The translations under genes were made by a program, and so were the position numbers. A DNA stretch of 64,000 bases. Source: Methanosarcina sp. UBA289 (GTDB lineage Archaea; Halobacteriota; Methanosarcinia; Methanosarcinales; Methanosarcinaceae). The stretch covers positions 132,916-196,915 of the forward strand of contig DAKJ01000005.1 in the NCBI GenBank assembly GCA_002496565.1, read 5' to 3'. The notes under the pieces are model-generated. The model was given only the letters and a program-made list of their open reading frames with translations, was not told where the DNA came from and made no database searches. Shown piece after piece: positions 54,747-63,680 of the stretch (positions are counted from its first letter, which is position 1; each line of letters opens with the position of its first letter).

Positions 54747-56226
54747 GGTTTGAATCCTTGGGGTTAGAATAATATTTTTGTTTAGGGCTTGTCGGTTTTT
54801 CAGGAATGATCATATGTAGAATACCGCTCTCCAAAAGTGGTTTTAATATGTCTTTTCGGAAATGTTCTCGATGTGTTAATTGCAAGTATTCCATAATTTC
54901 ACTAGTTGTTTTAGGCTCTTTGCAAAATTCGATTATAATATCCCGTTTATCGACTTGCGTGGTTACTTGCGCGGTATCTTGCATGGTTACTTGCGCGGTA
55001 TCTTGCATGGTTACTTGCGCGGTTAGTTGAATAGCAGCTTGAACGATAAGTTCCTGGGGAACAGGAATATAGATCCTAAAAATGTCTTCTTCAATAAGCT
55101 GAGGGTCAGTCCTACCGGAATAAATCTTTGTGTACTTGTAGAGATTTCTGACACCGGAACCTAACTCATCTGCTCTTCCAATCTCTTTGAAAAAGCTGGC
55201 AATTACCGGATTTTTAGGATATGGTGTAAAATTAGAAGGAATTATTATGCCATATCCATGAGGACGGTTTGCATTCTCTGCAACAACCTGATCAATTCCA
55301 ATTACGAATTTTGCAGGAAAATGATCTATGTATTCCCTGTGGACGAGCATATTTGTAACTACTTCTCTGAAAATCAGGTCTCTTAGACTGATTCTATGAT
55401 CCTTCTCCAGATAGAAAGGATCAGGTAGATGCTTTGCAACAAAAGCCATTAGCCTGTCATAGCTTTCGATAAGGTTAGTACGTATGTCGTCCCTGTCGTC
55501 GTAACGGTCAAGGTTTACTCTACGAAGGATGGCATCAGTCTTGAAATGGGGAAGTACGCTCTGGATAACTTCATCCTTGCCTAATAAAAGAATAGCAGCA
55601 AGAGTGTAACCTTCTTTGCCGGTATGATAATCACGCTGATATAACTTGGCGCTGCTTAAAAGCTCCTCATCAGTCAAGGTTCCCCAGGGGTGATCAGGGT
55701 TCTCAGCACGAACCATTTTCCGTACTCTCTGGAGAAGGTCACTCCTGAGATCTTCAAGTTTGACATAAGGATAGATACGATTCTCAGAAAAAGAGCTTTG
55801 TTTACGAATATAGAGATGAGCCACAGCATCAGGGTGGTTGGTTATATCAAGATCTCCATCTTCGTTTCGGTCAAATATCTTTCCATTACAGCGGTGAACC
55901 TGTGAACTTTCAGGAATGCCAAGATAGAGGAGGGTTTTTCCTTCGAGTTCCAATGTTTCTGGCGATATATACAAAGGTGGATTGATTTTCTGAGGGTTGT
56001 TCAGTGCAGTAACCAGGTCTTTTTTAATTTGCGGCAGAGCATCTTTATCAATTCCTGTAATATTCCCCTTGTCATCGACTCCAAGAACTATATGCCCTCC
56101 ATTGCGGTTCAAAAAAGCACAGACTGTCTCATATACATCACGGTTTATCTGAGTTCTGCACTCTTTGAATTCTACAGTTAACCCCTCACCATCTCTAATT
56201 ATATTTTTTAATTGCTCAGAGATCAA
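54739..56226 (-). CDS. AlbA/Schlafen-type ATP-binding protein inside the restriction operon
   Basis: 495 residues. The N-terminal AlbA_2/Schlafen-like domain (GEGLTVEFKECRTQINRDVY; LNRNGGHIVLGVDDKGNITG), a HATPase-like middle with EVVTNMLVHREY and GRADELGSGVRNLYKY, then a short repeated linker (TAQVTMQD twice, then TAQVTTQV, from 24-bp DNA repeats) and a C-terminal winged helix (TTSEIMEYLQLTHREHFRKD). It overlaps hsdS by 4 bases and hsdM by 8, so it is built into the operon. Possible regulator or accessory defence factor. Confidence 0.82.
   Translation of the reverse strand: MISEQLKNIIRDGEGLTVEFKECRTQINRDVYETVCAFLNRNGGHIVLGVDDKGNITGIDKDALPQIKKDLVTALNNPQKINPPLYISPETLELEGKTLLYLGIPESSQVHRCNGKIFDRNEDGDLDITNHPDAVAHLYIRKQSSFSENRIYPYVKLEDLRSDLLQRVRKMVRAENPDHPWGTLTDEELLSSAKLYQRDYHTGKEGYTLAAILLLGKDEVIQSVLPHFKTDAILRRVNLDRYDDRDDIRTNLIESYDRLMAFVAKHLPDPFYLEKDHRISLRDLIFREVVTNMLVHREYIDHFPAKFVIGIDQVVAENANRPHGYGIIIPSNFTPYPKNPVIASFFKEIGRADELGSGVRNLYKYTKIYSGRTDPQLIEEDIFRIYIPVPQELIVQAAIQLTAQVTMQDTAQVTMQDTAQVTTQVDKRDIIIEFCKEPKTTSEIMEYLQLTHREHFRKDILKPLLESGILHMIIPEKPTSPKQKYYSNPKDSNHV
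54955..55025. repeat. 24-bp in-frame tandem repeat
   Basis: Two full and one partial copy of ggttacttgcgcggtatctt plus gcat, inside the AlbA-type gene, encoding TAQVTMQD-type repeats in the linker before the winged helix. Copy number could vary between strains. Confidence 0.8.
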
Positions 56227-57719
56227 GTTTTATCACTTCTTTCCGTTTTTGCCCTTTCAGCCTTTATTCTCTCTAATAAAACCTCAGCTGGCTGCCAATC
56301 CTCTGCCCCTCGAACCTCTGCCAGCTCTTTTTCATTAAGCAACTTCCCCTCATACGCTTTTTTCAAAATACTCTGCCGCAGAGCTTCGGCTTTTTCCAGA
56401 TTCGTTTCAATATCCTGCTCTATCTTATCGCAGACTGAAAGGCGGGTTTCGATTTCCTGAACGATGGTTTGTTGTTCGGGAAGAGAACAGAAGGGAATTA
56501 AAAGATTTTCAAGAATGTTTAAATTTATATTTTTTTGGGCAGTCGCAGGTGCGAATGCTTCTATTTTTGATTGATTTCCCATAAAAAAATAGTATACATA
56601 TTCTTTAACAACTAAATTTTCTATAGCTGTAAAACCAACTATGCTGTCAGGAAAGCATCCCTCAAAGCCAAGAAAGGCAGTTTCGGCAATATTTGCAGCG
56701 ATTGTAATGCATAATGTTCCTTTTGGCCATAACTTGCTTTGAGCTAAACCAAAATCGGAATATGTTTTTTCAAAAGATTTGATGGTATGATTGGCTGCTT
56801 TTACCTCACCGGTTTGAATAAAAGGATATTTCCCTCCAAAAAGTATTTTGTCATTTCTTGGTCTATGTTTTGATTTTCCTCTACCCAAATCGCCAAGGTA
56901 ATCCAACTTTACCCACATCCATTCTTTTGGCATAATTGGCAACTTTGCCAATTCCATTTCAGTAGGAGGCTTAATATTCTTCACGTTCTTACCGGCAGAT
57001 TTTGCAGCTTCTTCTCTTTCTTTCCTGATTTGTTCCAGCAAATCGCCTTCATCCGGCAAATCTGTCTGCTGCTCCCGCCATTTTTTAGTGAGCTCTCCTT
57101 CAAAAGCTTTCTTCAGCACCGCCTGCCGATAAACTTTGAGCTGTTCCTGTGCCAGTTTAAGGTTAGCAATTCCGTTATCCAGTTCGCTGAAGAGAAGATC
57201 GATTTTGGTGACTATGGCGCGTTGTTCGGGGAGAGGAGCTATGGGAAATGGATACTCTTGCAGATATTTCGTTGAGACCCTTGGTAAATTTACACCACTT
57301 GAGTTCTGGGTCATATCATTGACAAACTTATATGACAAAAAAAAGTATTTTGAGTAATTGAGATTTAAAGAAGGAGTTGATTCAAAAACAAGGATATCTG
57401 TAGAACATACTCCATCTTCATTAGCTAAATACACCTTATTCAAATAAGGTCTAAGTTTTCCGTAAAGAAGATCCCCCTTCTTAAAACTATTTTTTACAGT
57501 ATTAATCTCATCAACCTTAACATCTTCTGTCAAAGTTCCTTTATCTTTATTTATGTGCTCTAAACCAACGTAAAATAAAGACTCTCCAGATCCCTTATAC
57601 TTATCCGATTTTAAAATGTGAATTTCGCCTATTCTTGCCCATTTCCATTCATCTGGCAGCTTGGGTAATTCTGCTATTTCGGCTTCAGTTAGTGATTTAA
57701 TCGTTTTCATCTTAATCAA
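56223..57719 (-). CDS. hsdS: Type I restriction-modification specificity subunit
   Basis: Two target-recognition domains, each followed by a conserved helix. TRD1 begins LPDEWKWARIGEIHILKSDK with spacer FPIAPLPEQRAIVTKIDLLF; TRD2 begins MPKEWMWVKLDYLGDLGRGK with FCSLPEQQTIVQEIETRLSV. 498 residues. The N-terminal methionine follows two preceding ATG codons (MIKMK). Recognition sequence cannot be read from the protein alone. Overlaps the AlbA-type gene by 4 bases. Confidence 0.92.
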   Translation of the reverse strand: MIKMKTIKSLTEAEIAELPKLPDEWKWARIGEIHILKSDKYKGSGESLFYVGLEHINKDKGTLTEDVKVDEINTVKNSFKKGDLLYGKLRPYLNKVYLANEDGVCSTDILVFESTPSLNLNYSKYFFLSYKFVNDMTQNSSGVNLPRVSTKYLQEYPFPIAPLPEQRAIVTKIDLLFSELDNGIANLKLAQEQLKVYRQAVLKKAFEGELTKKWREQQTDLPDEGDLLEQIRKEREEAAKSAGKNVKNIKPPTEMELAKLPIMPKEWMWVKLDYLGDLGRGKSKHRPRNDKILFGGKYPFIQTGEVKAANHTIKSFEKTYSDFGLAQSKLWPKGTLCITIAANIAETAFLGFEGCFPDSIVGFTAIENLVVKEYVYYFFMGNQSKIEAFAPATAQKNINLNILENLLIPFCSLPEQQTIVQEIETRLSVCDKIEQDIETNLEKAEALRQSILKKAYEGKLLNEKELAEVRGAEDWQPAEVLLERIKAERAKTERSDKT

Positions 57720-57866
57720 TCAAAGCCTCTTTTGATTTGTTAATGTACTGCTCAGAGCCGGATTATTTTCTCCGAACTTTTCTCCGAACCTTTCACCACA
57801 GTTTTCACCACAATTATCTCTTAACCTTCACTTCCACCCAATTATTCTCTGAACTTTTCTCCGAAC

Positions 57867-60620
57867 TCACGCCGCCAGAGCCTCATTCAATTCACTGATA
57901 ACCATATTCATCTCATCCCCGAAAAGCTGGTACATTCTTCCGCGCCCGCCAAGAGCATCAAAGGGAGTGTAATCAAGGTCGTCGATTTCCAGATGGAAGC
58001 TGGTTGCAACATAATCTTTTATCATACGGAGCCAGTTCATCTGGTCTTCATTAAATTTCAGGGTTCCGGCTTGCTTTTTAAACACCCAGTCCTGAAAGTT
58101 CCGATTCACGGTCTGATCGTATGCCGTCAGCACAGGGTCGATCTCGGTTATCCTGCGGATCAGGGAAACCAACGCCGTCAGTTCGTTTTTCGGGGAATTA
58201 CCGTTCACCTTTTCCAGCTGCTCGTAAGCCTGCCAGACTCTCAAAGGAGCGAATTGGGGCTTCTCCAGCCTCAATTTTTCCATCACTTCTTTTAACATCG
58301 CAAAAGTAACTTCCCTGCGCCTGTAGGGCTGGTTGTAGAAAATTCTCAGGGCTGTAAGCTCGTCTTTATTAGCTTCCATATACGCCTTAAAATCATTGAC
58401 CAGCTCATCTGCCCTTACCACAGCGTCTTTGTCCCATTCGGCTCTGAGAATTGTGTCGGTGTTCACGGTATCAATAATCTGCTCATGGACTCTTCGGACA
58501 TTTTCGATGTATTCGTTAAGCTCGCCGGAAAATGTTGATCTGGCAATATCAATCAGGTTTTCCTGTGCCTTTTTCTTTGCATCGGCGTCTGAAATCTCCG
58601 GCTGGCTTTGTTTAATCTCAGAAGCTTTGAGATCGATAATATCAGGATTATACGCATTTAACAGATCTTTAATGGTCTGATTGATTGTTTTTCCGTTCGC
58701 TTTCTCCACAAAAGTAGCTCTTTCGGCCTCATTTATCTGCCTGTCCAGTCTTGCAAGCCGATTAGCCAGAGAAACATAAAGGTCTTCATCCTGAGCCCCA
58801 AAAGTTACTGCTGCAAGCAGGTCTTTCAATGCCGTACTTTTCTTGCGTTCCAGAGGCCGGCTGTCGGTTTTCATGGTTTTTGTAACGCCAACGGCGTCCA
58901 CAATTACAAAATGCGTCTTGGCAGAAATCGCAGAAGGTGTCACTTTTTGCAGGTCATCAAAACCCAGGGTTCGTGTACCTCGACCCTTCATCTGCTCAAA
59001 ATAATTCTTGCTTTTTACATCCCTCATAAAGAGCAGGCATTCCAGCGGCTTGATATCCGTGCCCGTGGCAATCATGTCCACTGTGACTGCTATTCTGGGA
59101 TAGTAAAGATTGCGGAAATCTCCCAACACCGATTTAGGGTCTTCTTCGGCTTTGTAGGTCACTTTTTTGCAAAAGGCATTACCTTCTGCAAACTCTTCCC
59201 GCACTATATTGATAATATCGTCGGCATGGCTGTCGTTCTTAGCAAAAATCAGGGTTTTAGGGACTTCTTTTCTGCCAGGAAATATATCCAGTAACTTTTC
59301 CTTGAATGTTCGTATCACACGTCGTATCTGGTTGAGATTGACTACGTCTCTGTCCAGATTTTTGGAAGTGTATGTGAAATCTTCGTCCAGCTGTTCCCAG
59401 CGCTTTTTGCGGGTAAGTTTCTCCCTTTTGTCCACAAACTCCCGCGCATTTATTTTTGCCCCATTTTTACTGATTTCAGTCTCGATAGTGTAAACATCAT
59501 AACCTACATTCACGCCATCTGCCACTGCGTCTTCATGGCTGTACTCACTTACTACGTTCTCATTAAAAAAGCCGAAAGTGCGCTTGTCCGGCGTGGCTGT
59601 CAGGCCTATCAAAAAAGCATCGAAGTAATCCAGAACTTGCTGCCACAGATTATATATGGAGCGGTGGCACTCGTCTATAACTACAAAATCAAACTCTTCA
59701 ATGGGAACTTTCTTATTATAAGCTACAGGAACCGGTTCCTTTGGCTGCCAGCCTTTCTCGGCGGGATTTTCTTCTTCGATTTTCTCGTCCAGCTCCTCAC
59801 CCTTCAATATAGAGTAAAGTCGCTGGATTGTGGAAATGTACACTTGGCTGTCCGATGAAATATAACTGGAACGTAAGCGCTGTACATTGTACAGCTCAGT
59901 GAATTTGCGATTATCGTCACTGGGCACATAAGCCATGAATTCCTGCTCTGCCTGTTCGCCAAGGTTTTTGGTATCAACAAGAAACAGCACCTTTTTTGCA
60001 TCCGCAAACTTCAGTAACCGGTAGATAAAAGTTATGGCAGTATAGGTTTTTCCCGAACCTGTTGCCATCTGGATAAGAGCTCTTGGGCGGTTGTCCTTAA
60101 AGGATTTTTCAAGATTTGAAATTGCTGTAATCTGGCAGTCTCGAAGGCCATCTGTTCTCAATTCAGGAATATCCAGCAGCCTTTCCCTCAAAGGACTCTT
60201 TTTAAGGTATTTCTCAAAAGTTTCAGGCCTATAAAATGAAAAAACAGGTCTGGACCTTGGTTTTGGGTCGCGGAAGTCTGTAAAGCGTGTAAGTTCCCCG
60301 GTACTCTCGTACACAAAAGGCAATGGGTCGTTGTTAAGGTATTTTAGCTTACTTGTAGCATACCCGGATGATTGTTCCTCAACGACGGTTAACCGGTGAC
60401 CTTCCTCGTCCTTTTTTGCTTCAATAATCCCAACGGGCTTTTTATCAACAAATAATACATAGTCAGCAGGTCCCACATCAGTCAAATATTCCTTAACTGC
60501 AATGCCCCTGGAAGCACTCCAAACGATTTTGTTCTTTTCCTGCACTATCCAGCCAGAAGCATTTAATTTTCTATCGATATCATTTCTAGCCTTCTGCTCC
60601 GGAGTCTGGTTATTATTCAT
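57867..60620 (-). CDS. hsdR: Type I restriction endonuclease, motor/nuclease subunit
   Basis: 917 residues. N-terminal PD-ExK nuclease (DYVLFVDKKPVGIIEAKKDE), SF2 helicase with Walker A IQMATGSGKTYTAI, DECH box VVIDECHRSIYNLWQQ, SAT-type LIGLTATPDKRT, and motif VI region MKGRGTRTLGF. The C-terminal half includes the EcoEI-type coupling helices. First gene of the operon R-S-AlbA-M; its stop is 147 bases before hsdS. Confidence 0.94.
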   Translation of the reverse strand: MNNNQTPEQKARNDIDRKLNASGWIVQEKNKIVWSASRGIAVKEYLTDVGPADYVLFVDKKPVGIIEAKKDEEGHRLTVVEEQSSGYATSKLKYLNNDPLPFVYESTGELTRFTDFRDPKPRSRPVFSFYRPETFEKYLKKSPLRERLLDIPELRTDGLRDCQITAISNLEKSFKDNRPRALIQMATGSGKTYTAITFIYRLLKFADAKKVLFLVDTKNLGEQAEQEFMAYVPSDDNRKFTELYNVQRLRSSYISSDSQVYISTIQRLYSILKGEELDEKIEEENPAEKGWQPKEPVPVAYNKKVPIEEFDFVVIDECHRSIYNLWQQVLDYFDAFLIGLTATPDKRTFGFFNENVVSEYSHEDAVADGVNVGYDVYTIETEISKNGAKINAREFVDKREKLTRKKRWEQLDEDFTYTSKNLDRDVVNLNQIRRVIRTFKEKLLDIFPGRKEVPKTLIFAKNDSHADDIINIVREEFAEGNAFCKKVTYKAEEDPKSVLGDFRNLYYPRIAVTVDMIATGTDIKPLECLLFMRDVKSKNYFEQMKGRGTRTLGFDDLQKVTPSAISAKTHFVIVDAVGVTKTMKTDSRPLERKKSTALKDLLAAVTFGAQDEDLYVSLANRLARLDRQINEAERATFVEKANGKTINQTIKDLLNAYNPDIIDLKASEIKQSQPEISDADAKKKAQENLIDIARSTFSGELNEYIENVRRVHEQIIDTVNTDTILRAEWDKDAVVRADELVNDFKAYMEANKDELTALRIFYNQPYRRREVTFAMLKEVMEKLRLEKPQFAPLRVWQAYEQLEKVNGNSPKNELTALVSLIRRITEIDPVLTAYDQTVNRNFQDWVFKKQAGTLKFNEDQMNWLRMIKDYVATSFHLEIDDLDYTPFDALGGRGRMYQLFGDEMNMVISELNEALAA

Positions 60621-61329
60621 ATATTTTTACCCTTTGATGTTAATATCTTCTTCATCTTCTTGATTGGGATACTAAAATCGGTATTTCCTTTGAATGTGAT
60701 TTGTACCGATAAATGTTTCTAATTTATGTGCAGTGTCTCCATATCTTGGAAACTTGCGTGAATTATTTCTCTGATAACAAGTGCAGAAGAAGAGTTGAGG
60801 ACTGGGAGATATAGAACCAATATTAAAAAATTTGGCCTGTTTTCAGTCTCACCATTGAGTCTTTAGAACAGTCCAGGGCGTTTTAAACTAACTTTGAAAG
60901 CGCTTTAAAATGCCTTAAAAATGGCTCGGTTATTTGCTCATGAAGGTAGCAGTTTTAGGTTCCAGCCTTACATTCGAAGCTTTAAACGCTAAGGCAACCT
61001 TATGACGTTGTAAAATGATTAAACCATCTTTAAAAAAATTGTAACTTTTGAGTAGCGTCCATTAGAACAGATTAAAGGCGCTTTGAACAAAAACTTAAAA
61101 GCCCTGTGCTTGATCCTCAGGCGAAATTATCATTGCTTGGGCATTTACGGCCACGCAACCTAGTGATTACAAGCCACTCACTTTACTGGAATGTATCAAA
61201 GATGCATAATCTTATGCTAATCAATCCTTAGAGCTTGAAACGGGACTGAACCTATCGCTTTTGACCTAACTTTTCTACCTTAATTATATTGCCAAGTTTC
61301 ACGTTCTGAGATTTTGAGTTTGTCTACAA
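60621..61329. other. Long intergenic region upstream of hsdR
   Basis: 709 bases. Contains diverged direct repeats: ttagaacagtccagggcgttttaa near 60863 and ttagaacagattaaaggcgctttgaa near 61053, and further agcgctttaaaatgcc words. No gene seen. The hsdR promoter should lie near 60640-60720. Confidence 0.4.
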
Positions 61330-61575
61330 TTAACTTTCTTGATTCAGGAATCTTTCTATCATCGGCCATTCAATTTTCTTTATGTATTTTGCCTGAAGCT
61401 TTGAAACATAAAGAACGTTGCTACCGATCAGGATTTTAAGGTCTGATGGTTTGGGCTCGGCTGTACCGAGTGGAAGAAGCACAGGGCCCTCAGGTGATGT
61501 GCAAAGCCTGAAATCCTTCCCGCTCTTTCTTATATAAGCTCTTACCTTTTCATCAATTGTAAACGACGGAATCAT
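61330..61575 (-). CDS. Small conserved hypothetical protein
   Basis: 81 residues: MIPSFTIDEKVRAYIRKSGK, then LCTSPEGPVLLPLGTAEPKP and SNVLYVSKLQAKYIKKIEWP. A compact soluble protein; no family recognised. Divergent from srp19 (156 bases between starts). Confidence 0.6.
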   Translation of the reverse strand: MIPSFTIDEKVRAYIRKSGKDFRLCTSPEGPVLLPLGTAEPKPSDLKILIGSNVLYVSKLQAKYIKKIEWPMIERFLNQES

Positions 61576-61731
61576 ATTAACACCATGCAGAACTTGCCCG
61601 GGGAAGATAAATAATTACAGGTTTCAAATTCATAATAATTAAATTCTCATAAACAGGAAAAGAGTTCTGGCCTGTAGGAGGTTTCCGGGGCAGTTTTAAA
61701 TCGCATGACAGCAATTTAGGACAAAGATAAC

Positions 61732-62043
61732 ATGATGATGAGAGATAGGGGAAAACTTGTAATATGGCCGGTATATCTCGACCAGACAAAGTCAAGGAGC
61801 AGCGGCAGAATCATCTCCCGTAAAAATGCGATAAAAGAGCCGCAACTTAATGAGATAAAAGAAGCAGCCCGACAACTTGGCCTGAATCCCGAAGTAGAGC
61901 CTGAAAAAGCCTATCCCAAGTCTTGGTGGGAAGTAAGCGGCAGAGTGCTCGTGGATGATAACGGTCCGAAATCCGTTATTGCAAAACAGATAGCTTTAGC
62001 GATAAAGAAGATGCGAGGCCCGGAAAGTCCTGCCAAATCTTAA
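61732..62043 (+). CDS. srp19: Signal recognition particle 19 kDa protein
   Basis: RNA-binding subunit of the archaeal SRP, which helps Ffh/SRP54 load on 7S RNA. RGKLVIWPVYLDQTKSRSSG and RIISRKNAIKEPQLNEIKEA at the start, and AYPKSWWEVSGRVLVD. 103 residues. Three ATG codons in a row (61732, 61735 and, in the same frame, before RDRG) make the exact start uncertain by 2 codons. Confidence 0.93.
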   Translation: MMMRDRGKLVIWPVYLDQTKSRSSGRIISRKNAIKEPQLNEIKEAARQLGLNPEVEPEKAYPKSWWEVSGRVLVDDNGPKSVIAKQIALAIKKMRGPESPAKS

Positions 62044-62182
62044 AGTCAATATTGCTTCTTAATAGAAAAACATTAATCGAGAAAAAGAGGATTTGAGAAA
62101 TCCCAAGAGATATAAAAAGCCTCGGATATCTGGGAATCTCTTCTTATATGCTTCAGGCAGCTGCTATAAGCTCAGCTAGCTT

Positions 62183-62506
62183 TTATTTTAGTTTTTTGTA
62201 AGGATATCTCATTTCTTTTCCGCAATGCTGACAAGAAACAACGATATATCCTTCTTTTAGCCTATAAAGGGCATTTTTTCCGGGTACGAGAAAAGCATAG
62301 CAGTGTTTGCAGATTCTGCTTTTTATCTCTCTTGGGATACTCATTCGGTTTCTCATAGAGATGTTCCTGATAAGCTGCACATAACGCTCGCTGCGGTCAG
62401 GATGCTCTGCATGCTCGCTTTTTGCAAGCTCAAAAAGCCGCCACATGCGCTGGATTGTGATTACCTGAATCAAATTTTTCTGCTGTTTTCTTGCTATTCT
62501 GGACAT
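62183..62506 (-). CDS. rnp4: Ribonuclease P protein component 4 (Rpr2 type)
   Basis: Zinc-binding protein of archaeal RNase P, which trims tRNA 5' ends. MSRIARKQQKNLIQVITIQR at the N-terminus, ICKHCYAFLVPGKN and VSCQHCGKEMRYP as two CxxC pairs. ATG 62506 gives the family start; the frame extends 10 codons to a TTG (62536). Located 63 bases after a UPF0173 gene on the same strand, convergent with srp19. Confidence 0.92.
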   Translation of the reverse strand: MSRIARKQQKNLIQVITIQRMWRLFELAKSEHAEHPDRSERYVQLIRNISMRNRMSIPREIKSRICKHCYAFLVPGKNALYRLKEGYIVVSCQHCGKEMRYPYKKLK

Positions 62507-62569
62507 GAGTAGACCGATCCTGTGTTTTCGTCCCAAATCTCGATTTTTAAGTTTCTTTATAACTTAAAA

Positions 62570-63232
62570 TCAGGAATCAAGAATAATCACATTGATATCA
62601 GGGTTCTTGCCGTGTACAAGAGCTTTAAACTTTTCGGGGTCCCCGTCTGTTACATCTGGTTTTCCGTAGTGCATCGGAATTACGTATTTTGGGGAAATGG
62701 CTGCAGCTGCACTTGCTGCTTCTTCTTCGTCCATTGTATAAATGCCTCCTATAGGCAAAAGGGCGACATCAGTCCTGATATTCTTCATCTCAGGAAAAAA
62801 ATCGCAGTCTCCTGCATGATAAATCCGAATTCCTCCAAGTTCTACTATATACCCCACTCCCAATCCACGGGGGTGATAGGGTTTATCGAGGTTATAAGCA
62901 GGAACTACTTCAATTCGGGTTCCCTTGATTTCAAGCCCGTCGGCCAGCACATCTCCCTCAGTAATCCGCCTTGCATCCCCCTTGAATTGCAGGGATAAGT
63001 TTTCAGGGATCAGTGTGGTTGAGTCCGACCGCCGGACTTTTCGGATATCCTCAGGACTGCAGTGGTCAAAGTGCTCATGGGTGATCAGCAGGATATCGGC
63101 TTTATCTTCGAAAGCCGGCTCTTCGCTGAGGTCGTAAGGATCAATATAAATCTTCTTTCCATCCCCCTCAAACAAAAATCCAGAGTGGCCCAACCATTCA
63201 ATATTAACGCTTCCAATCTTTACATTGTTCAT
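62570..63232 (-). CDS. UPF0173 metal-dependent hydrolase (metallo-beta-lactamase fold)
   Basis: About 220 residues. ILLITHEHFDHCSPED carries the HxHxDH motif; IRIYHAGDCDFF and PKYVIPMHYG provide other metal ligands. MNNVKIGSVNIEWLGHSGFL starts at ATG 63232 with GGTG 6 bases upstream; the frame is open 10 codons further. Substrate unknown; likely phosphodiester- or lactone-like. Confidence 0.9.
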   Translation of the reverse strand: MNNVKIGSVNIEWLGHSGFLFEGDGKKIYIDPYDLSEEPAFEDKADILLITHEHFDHCSPEDIRKVRRSDSTTLIPENLSLQFKGDARRITEGDVLADGLEIKGTRIEVVPAYNLDKPYHPRGLGVGYIVELGGIRIYHAGDCDFFPEMKNIRTDVALLPIGGIYTMDEEEAASAAAAISPKYVIPMHYGKPDVTDGDPEKFKALVHGKNPDINVIILDS

Positions 63233-63262
63233 TCCATACACCTGCGGTCTATTTGATCTCAA

Positions 63263-63680
63263 TTTGTAAGAACGCCCTATAACGAATTATTTAGATTATA
63301 TTAATAATACCCGATATATTTGAATTTCAGCAACCATATCCCTCCCCTTGCCACTGAAGAAACTTATTTTAAAACTTGTTTTAAATTTTTGTTTTAGAAC
63401 CTGCGTTGTCAATTTACCCGGATTTCATCTAAGTTATTAAAGATGAATGGAAATGGAATACCTGCTTTTGCCATAGTTTCTTATTTTGCGAGTTTTAGAC
63501 ACAACGCTGTGCTAATGTGCTAAAGTTCTATGTTTAAGCCCTCTTTGAAAAATACGAAGAAAATATGGAGTTTTAAGAATTTGAATCAGAAGAAAACCAG
63601 AGAAACCAGCAATAATCTCTAATAAATACCTGGATTCTGCCCGGATAAAAAAGCTCTGGGATTCCTTATCTATAGACTGG
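63263..63680. other. Intergenic region at the right end
   Basis: 418 bases. An ORF at 63512-63712 (minus strand) would overlap the next gene's 3' end and has no ribosome site; I do not accept it. The UPF0173 promoter should lie near 63280-63310. Nothing else seen. Confidence 0.4.
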
